64,000 bases of DNA, taken from NCBI GenBank assembly GCA_002309195.1, contig DBWY01000003.1, forward strand, positions 98,135 through 162,134. The letters are read 5' to 3'. This DNA is from Treponema sp. UBA1226 (GTDB taxonomy: Bacteria > Spirochaetota > Spirochaetia > Treponematales > Treponemataceae). The notes under the pieces are model-generated. The model ran no database searches, was not told the DNA's origin, and was given only the letters and a program-made list of their open reading frames with translations. This document shows, piece by piece, positions 60,138-64,000 of the stretch. Each line of letters starts with the position of its first letter. Position 1 is the stretch's first letter. The translations under genes were made by a program, and so were the position numbers.

Positions 60138-62105
60138 AACCCAGTCTTCGTGCGATTTAAGAACATAAATCTGAGGATCCTCATCAAGTGGCCCATAACT
60201 CCAGAGTTCACTTACCACCCAGCGTTCATGCTCTGTTTTACCATTACGATTGTAAACTGCACGATGTAAAAGATATCCGAAAGAAAGATCGTACCAGCAT
60301 TCGTAATCACCTTCCTCACTCCTGTATGCCTGAAACTCAAGATAATTATACATTCTTCCTTCTTTTACAGTATAAGCATAAACATTTTCTGTATAATCAT
60401 TGCTGTAACGGTCACTTGTGGTTCTGTCATGAATTACGATTATCGGGAAGTTTTTCTTTGTTCTTTCATTATATTCACTAATAACTTCTATTTCATCTAA
60501 AAAGAAATACGTTCTGTTTCCAGGAAGAAAAAGCGGTTCTACATGTCCGTCAGGATAAACACATGCAATTTCATACATTTTCTGACTGCCAAATGTTGAT
60601 CTATCCTCAGCAACTACATTACACAGAACAGTAAAATCACTTCTTCTTTCCATTTTGTTTGAAATATCACGGGAATTTATAACGCCGGCTTTTCCACTCG
60701 GCGTTCTTACAACACATACAGGGAAAATATAATTTCCTTTTCGATAAACATATGGGGAATCCGAAGGGAAAACTTTAAGGATTTTAATTCTAGTATTAGG
60801 CTTTAGTTTCTCTTCGCTGAAATCTTCATAAAAAACCTTTGTCTCCCACATTACAAAAGAATCTTCGTTTTCAAAAAATTTTGCAACATATTCGAGAACA
60901 CGGTCATCCTGCTTTGGATTTTCATCAAATTCTGCATAAACAAATCCGCCGAAAACCCAGCCTTCATCCCCTTCTGATGACTTTATCTTTAGCCAGTTTG
61001 AAACAACCCCTTCTATAACGTCAGTTTCTTTTGACATATCAAGAACAGTAACAAGAGAACCGTCGTACACAGAACCTGCTTTTTCTGATTCTACATCAGG
61101 CTCTGTCCTCATATTTACTTTTGAACCGTCATCCGTTTTTATATATGCGTTTTCAAATCTGTAATCTTCGATATCATGTTCATGAAAATATTTTGTAAGT
61201 CTCCATTCATATTTTTTAGGAGAGTTGTCTACATTTATTCCATCTGATTCAAGAAGTTTTTCTGCAACCTTTTCATAAAAACTTATATCATTTGAAAAAC
61301 TAAAAAGATTAATAACTTTTTCATTCTTTGATTCAGAAGCAAGGCTCTGATATTTTTTCCACTTATCAATCGGAATAGATCTGATATAACTTGCATAAGA
61401 GCCGTTTAGTATATATTCAAGCACATCTGCCGAACCGTTTTTTATAGCACACTCAATTATCGTCATTCCGTAGGGTTCAATCACAGAATCACTATCTTCT
61501 ACAAACCATCTCTCAACTTTTTCATAAACTTCTTTATAATCATATTTTGCAGCAGTAAAAAGCGGATTTTTAATTTTTCTCATACTGTCATCAGAATAAC
61601 CGGAAAGAACATAATAACAGGCCGTATCCATACGATATGCTATTTCATCTTCCTTGATTCCGTTTTTATGACCTTCTTCAATTATATTACAGAAAAAATT
61701 ATGAAACTGCTCTGTAGGACCTTCACCGCAATTTCTTATAAAGATTTCAGCATAACTGTAGCCCAATATATATGGCCCTGCAACTTTTTCAAGATCATCA
61801 ATTGAAATTTTAATTTTTTCTACACTGCACCAGCCGGTAATTTTTTTACCGTTCTCAGCTATTGTCTTTATTTTTACACGAATATCTTCTGGAGAACTTT
61901 CATTTACTTCAAGAATTGTTCCGGTCGTTTGTTTATTAACCCTTCCAATTTCTTCTTCAAAAGATGCAGTTTTATAAATACAAATATCATCTTCCATAAA
62001 AACTGCTTCAAGATTGTTTGCACTGTCTGCATATGAAGCACTTTTTTCTTTTCCGCAGGAGAAAAAAAGCATTACTACAGACAAAAGAATCAAAAACTTT
62101 TTCAT
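60123..62105 (-). CDS. Lipoprotein with SH3-like domains, function unknown
   Basis: This 660-residue protein has a signal peptide ending in MLFFSCGKEK, a loose spirochete lipobox, so it is probably lipidated and faces the periplasm or surface. A beta-rich region at about 30-105 resembles a degenerate SH3b domain (KTASFEEEIGRVNKQTTGTILEV). A helical part with ankyrin-like features (IIECAIKNGSADVLEYIL) follows. A clear bacterial SH3 domain lies near 325-395 (NMRTEPDVESEKAGSVYDGSLVTVLDM ... NWLKIKSSEGDEGWVFGGFV). The C-terminal 230 residues are uncharacterised. It could bind peptidoglycan. GAGG precedes the ATG. Confidence 0.75.
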   Translation of the reverse strand: MKKFLILLSVVMLFFSCGKEKSASYADSANNLEAVFMEDDICIYKTASFEEEIGRVNKQTTGTILEVNESSPEDIRVKIKTIAENGKKITGWCSVEKIKISIDDLEKVAGPYILGYSYAEIFIRNCGEGPTEQFHNFFCNIIEEGHKNGIKEDEIAYRMDTACYYVLSGYSDDSMRKIKNPLFTAAKYDYKEVYEKVERWFVEDSDSVIEPYGMTIIECAIKNGSADVLEYILNGSYASYIRSIPIDKWKKYQSLASESKNEKVINLFSFSNDISFYEKVAEKLLESDGINVDNSPKKYEWRLTKYFHEHDIEDYRFENAYIKTDDGSKVNMRTEPDVESEKAGSVYDGSLVTVLDMSKETDVIEGVVSNWLKIKSSEGDEGWVFGGFVYAEFDENPKQDDRVLEYVAKFFENEDSFVMWETKVFYEDFSEEKLKPNTRIKILKVFPSDSPYVYRKGNYIFPVCVVRTPSGKAGVINSRDISNKMERRSDFTVLCNVVAEDRSTFGSQKMYEIACVYPDGHVEPLFLPGNRTYFFLDEIEVISEYNERTKKNFPIIVIHDRTTSDRYSNDYTENVYAYTVKEGRMYNYLEFQAYRSEEGDYECWYDLSFGYLLHRAVYNRNGKTEHERWVVSELWSYGPLDEDPQIYVLKSHEDWVLPEW

Positions 62106-62121
62106 AATAAAACCTCACTAA

Positions 62122-62150
62122 ATTTTATTCAGCGTAAAAAAACTAAACAA
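62122..62150 (-). promoter_or_regulatory. Promoter of the SH3 lipoprotein gene
   Basis: Minus strand: TTGTTT, 17 bases, TAAAAT. The spacer contains the recurring ACGCTGAAT motif. The leader is about 10 bases with GAGG. Confidence 0.45.
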
Positions 62151-63528
62151 TCCCCGTGACAAGGTAAAGAATAACGCATAAATACGGGACTGCAAACTTT
62201 AAAAGCATAATCATAAGAAGATCAAAATAACTTTCTTTGTGCGAAAGGCCGCAGATACCGAACATCGTAACGAGAGCGCCACACTGAGGAGCAGGATCGA
62301 TTCCGGCACCGGCAAGAGTTATGATTCTGTGAAATGCATCAAGTGAAATACCGCGTGCAACTGCCATGTCCTTCCACATCTGACCGAACTTTGAAAGTGC
62401 AATTGTAATTCCGCTTGATGCAGAACCTGTAATACCTCCTGTGATATTTGTCGTAAGAACTGCAGACCACAGCGGATTACCGTTTGAAGAAAGCTTCATC
62501 AGTAAATCCTGAATTACGACAAAACCTACAACGCTTGTAACTACACAGCCAAATGCAAATCCGCTTGCAACATTAAATACTGCTGTACCCGAAGAAACTG
62601 CTGAACCGTTTATTATTTTTATAAACTTAGGACGCTCGCCCTCTGATTTTTTTACAAAAATATTTTTTCTTCCGATTATGAGAGTTGCAATTGATGCAAG
62701 AACTGTTGCAATCGAAACTGCCCACAATGATGGTATCTGCCAGCTGCTCGCAAACTTCCAGTTAAACGGATTGCTTAAAAAAATGTTAAAGAATATTACG
62801 ATTAAAAGCGGAATAAGAGAAATGCGCCAGTCTGGAAGCGAAGATTCATCAAGCTCGAGATTACCTTCATTTGCATGAACGCCGTAGCCTTCGCCTGCAG
62901 CATTTAACTTTTTAATTCTATATCCGATCCACAAAAGTCCTGTGGCAATAAAACATACAGAAGCAAAAATACCAAGCCCGATACCAGACCAGGTTGATGT
63001 TCCGAAGAATTCTGTCGGGATAATATTCTGTGTCTGCGGAGTTCCAGGAAGCGCAACCATTGCAAAGGTAAAAATGCCGACCCAGAGTGCTGCAGGCAGA
63101 AGGCGTTTAGGAGCGCCGGCCTTGCGAAACAGTACAGCCCCAAAAGGGTACATTACAAACGCAACGACAAAAACGCTTAAACCGCCGTAAGTTAAAATTC
63201 CGCAGCCGATTATTACTGCAAGAACCGCCCTTTTTGCTCCGAGCACTTTTGATATCTTGCTTGCAATTGATGAAGCAAGGCCGCCTTCTTCCATTAACTT
63301 TGCAAACACTGCACCAAATAAAAATACCGGGAAAAATTTTCCGATATACTCTGCTGCCTTTACAAAATAAACTTTACCAAGTATATCGATTAAAGGCTGA
63401 CCGCAGCCGATTGAAGCAACAACTGCAAGAAGCGGTGCTACTAAAATAATCGATACGCCGCAGTATGCAAGATAAATCAAACCGATTATTGCAACGATGA
63501 TTGCAATTGTACTTATTACAGATGCCAT
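62143..63528 (-). CDS. GntP-family permease
   Basis: This 461-residue transporter has about 12 to 14 membrane segments and belongs to the gluconate/H+ symporter (GntP) superfamily of the ion-transporter class. GxxGxxGxA-like stretches such as TNITGGITGSASSGITIAL and LAGAGIDPAPQCGALVTMFG form the substrate path. The substrate may be gluconate, glycerate, citrate or another organic acid. AAGGAAA precedes the ATG. It lies 2 bases after the flavoprotein reductase gene, so the two work together, perhaps to import and reduce an unsaturated or 2-oxo acid; this is inference. Confidence 0.8.
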   Translation of the reverse strand: MASVISTIAIIVAIIGLIYLAYCGVSIILVAPLLAVVASIGCGQPLIDILGKVYFVKAAEYIGKFFPVFLFGAVFAKLMEEGGLASSIASKISKVLGAKRAVLAVIIGCGILTYGGLSVFVVAFVMYPFGAVLFRKAGAPKRLLPAALWVGIFTFAMVALPGTPQTQNIIPTEFFGTSTWSGIGLGIFASVCFIATGLLWIGYRIKKLNAAGEGYGVHANEGNLELDESSLPDWRISLIPLLIVIFFNIFLSNPFNWKFASSWQIPSLWAVSIATVLASIATLIIGRKNIFVKKSEGERPKFIKIINGSAVSSGTAVFNVASGFAFGCVVTSVVGFVVIQDLLMKLSSNGNPLWSAVLTTNITGGITGSASSGITIALSKFGQMWKDMAVARGISLDAFHRIITLAGAGIDPAPQCGALVTMFGICGLSHKESYFDLLMIMLLKFAVPYLCVILYLVTGIV

Positions 63529-63530
63529 AA

Positions 63531-64000
63531 TTATTTTCCTTTTACTTCTTCAAATACAGGATTTCCGTGAGTATATTTTGGAAGAATCTTTGGAGAAACT
63601 TCGTCAGTATTAATTCCTGCTTCTTTTCTCTGCTTTTCAAATTCTTTTACAAAATCAAGTGAAAGCTTATCAGAAAGTTCTGTTTTTGATGCAAGCTCTG
63701 CAGCTTCGATTCCTGCAACACGTCCAAATACAACAACATCAAGAAGTGAGTTTCCCATAAGACGGTTTGTTCCGTGAACACCGCCGGTTACTTCTCCAGC
63801 CGCTAAAAGATTTTTTACAGTTGAATGGCACTTCTTATCGATTTCGATTCCGCCGTTCTGATAATGCAGTGTAGGATAAACAAGAATCGGATCTACAGTA
63901 ATGTCGATTCCGTATTTAATGAACATATTGTACATAGCAGGGATTCTTTTTTTAATCGTTCCTTCTCCGTGAATTTTTTCAATCATCGGTGTATCAAGCC
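63531..64000 (-). CDS. FAD-binding fumarate-reductase-type flavoprotein, N-terminus cut by window edge
   Basis: Only the last 156 codons lie in the window; the frame is open to the right edge, so the protein is longer. It carries the end of the FRD/SDH/aspartate-oxidase fold: the substrate-site His and glycines in YPTLHYQNGGIEID, then LLAAGEVTGGVHGTNRLMGNSLLDVVVFGRVAGIEAAELA, the C-terminal FAD-binding motif of this family. A covalent-FMN or heme domain cannot be judged. The partner permease suggests anaerobic reduction of an organic acid such as fumarate or urocanate. The ATG within the window is internal. Confidence 0.82.
   Translation of the reverse strand, partial: LDTPMIEKIHGEGTIKKRIPAMYNMFIKYGIDITVDPILVYPTLHYQNGGIEIDKKCHSTVKNLLAAGEVTGGVHGTNRLMGNSLLDVVVFGRVAGIEAAELASKTELSDKLSLDFVKEFEKQRKEAGINTDEVSPKILPKYTHGNPVFEEVKGK

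Noticed and set aside
1464..63449. Many frames of 60-280 codons on the strand opposite to known genes, such as 5734-6585 and 49477-50133
   Set aside because: They mirror serA, ftsH and other clear genes, have Cys- or Ser-rich random composition and lack ribosome-binding sites.
1..64000. tRNA, rRNA, CRISPR, insertion sequences, phage genes and riboswitches
   Set aside because: Gaps are short and none shows a cloverleaf, spaced direct repeats, transposase or integrase frame, or recognisable riboswitch; the amino acid genes have leaders too short for a T-box.

Overview
The window is 64 kb of a low-GC (roughly 38 percent by eye), gene-dense bacterial chromosome that reads as Treponema, most likely from the gut or rumen branch (inference). 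The evidence is spirochete-style lipoproteins with loose lipoboxes, flagellar export chaperones, a cytoplasmic sugar-receptor/GGDEF fusion, LolA- and RodZ-like proteins, and close overall resemblance of the housekeeping genes to treponemal ones. No tRNA, rRNA, CRISPR, insertion sequence or prophage was seen. Nearly everything is chromosomal core.

Layout. 0-5.5 kb: topoisomerase IV (parE-parC, parC cut by the left edge), an iron-sulfur flavoprotein and rsgA. 5.5-11 kb: rex-serC-serA with Rex operators, a lytic transglycosylase, an unknown gene and a PTS EIIA protein. 11-16.3 kb: a PflX-like radical SAM enzyme, an unknown gene, a pair of uncharacterised membrane proteins, a 444-bp AT-rich gap with a cluster of DnaA boxes, and a STAS/zinc-ribbon protein. 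16.4-25 kb: trmJ, an AAA+ regulator, a TagA-type glycosyltransferase, rsmE, ctp, then an flhG-lgt-tyrS run on the plus strand. 25-35.3 kb: a MacAB/TolC-type efflux set, a methyltransferase/ArsR/receptor-GGDEF cluster, ilvB and a chloramphenicol-acetyltransferase-like gene. 35.5-42 kb: dnaE, yggT, recG. 42-50.7 kb: a group-2 sigma factor, pcrA, rimO, a RodZ-like gene, lolA, ftsH. 50.8-55.5 kb: fliS and an FlgN-like chaperone, a cation efflux protein, a U32 peptidase and a degenerate alpha/beta hydrolase. 55.5-64 kb: metA-aroA, an M20 dipeptidase, galE, an SH3-domain lipoprotein, a GntP permease and the end of a flavoprotein reductase.

Three regulatory patterns stand out. First, many genes have a sigma-70 promoter whose -10 box ends 5-7 bases before the ATG with no usable ribosome-binding site in the predicted transcript (parE, rsgA, ptsN, trmJ, ctp, flhG, metA, dnaE, lolA and probably the TolC-like gene), so leaderless mRNAs appear common. 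Second, the group-2 sigma factor gene has a textbook sigma-54 promoter (TGGCAC-N5-TTGC) about 50 bp upstream of its ATG and two 21-bp palindromic sites about 170 and 210 bp upstream of the predicted transcription start, a layout like the RpoN-to-RpoS cascade of Borrelia. Third, the rex-serC-serA run carries a near-consensus Rex box at its head, suggesting that serine biosynthesis is under NADH/NAD control.

Several proteins carry features that change their likely function: metA has the Glu111 typical of acetyl-CoA-using enzymes, the alpha/beta hydrolase has lost its catalytic triad, the AAA+ regulator has GAYTDA in place of GAFTGA and no DNA-binding domain, and parE has a histone-like Lys/Ala/Ser/Thr tail.
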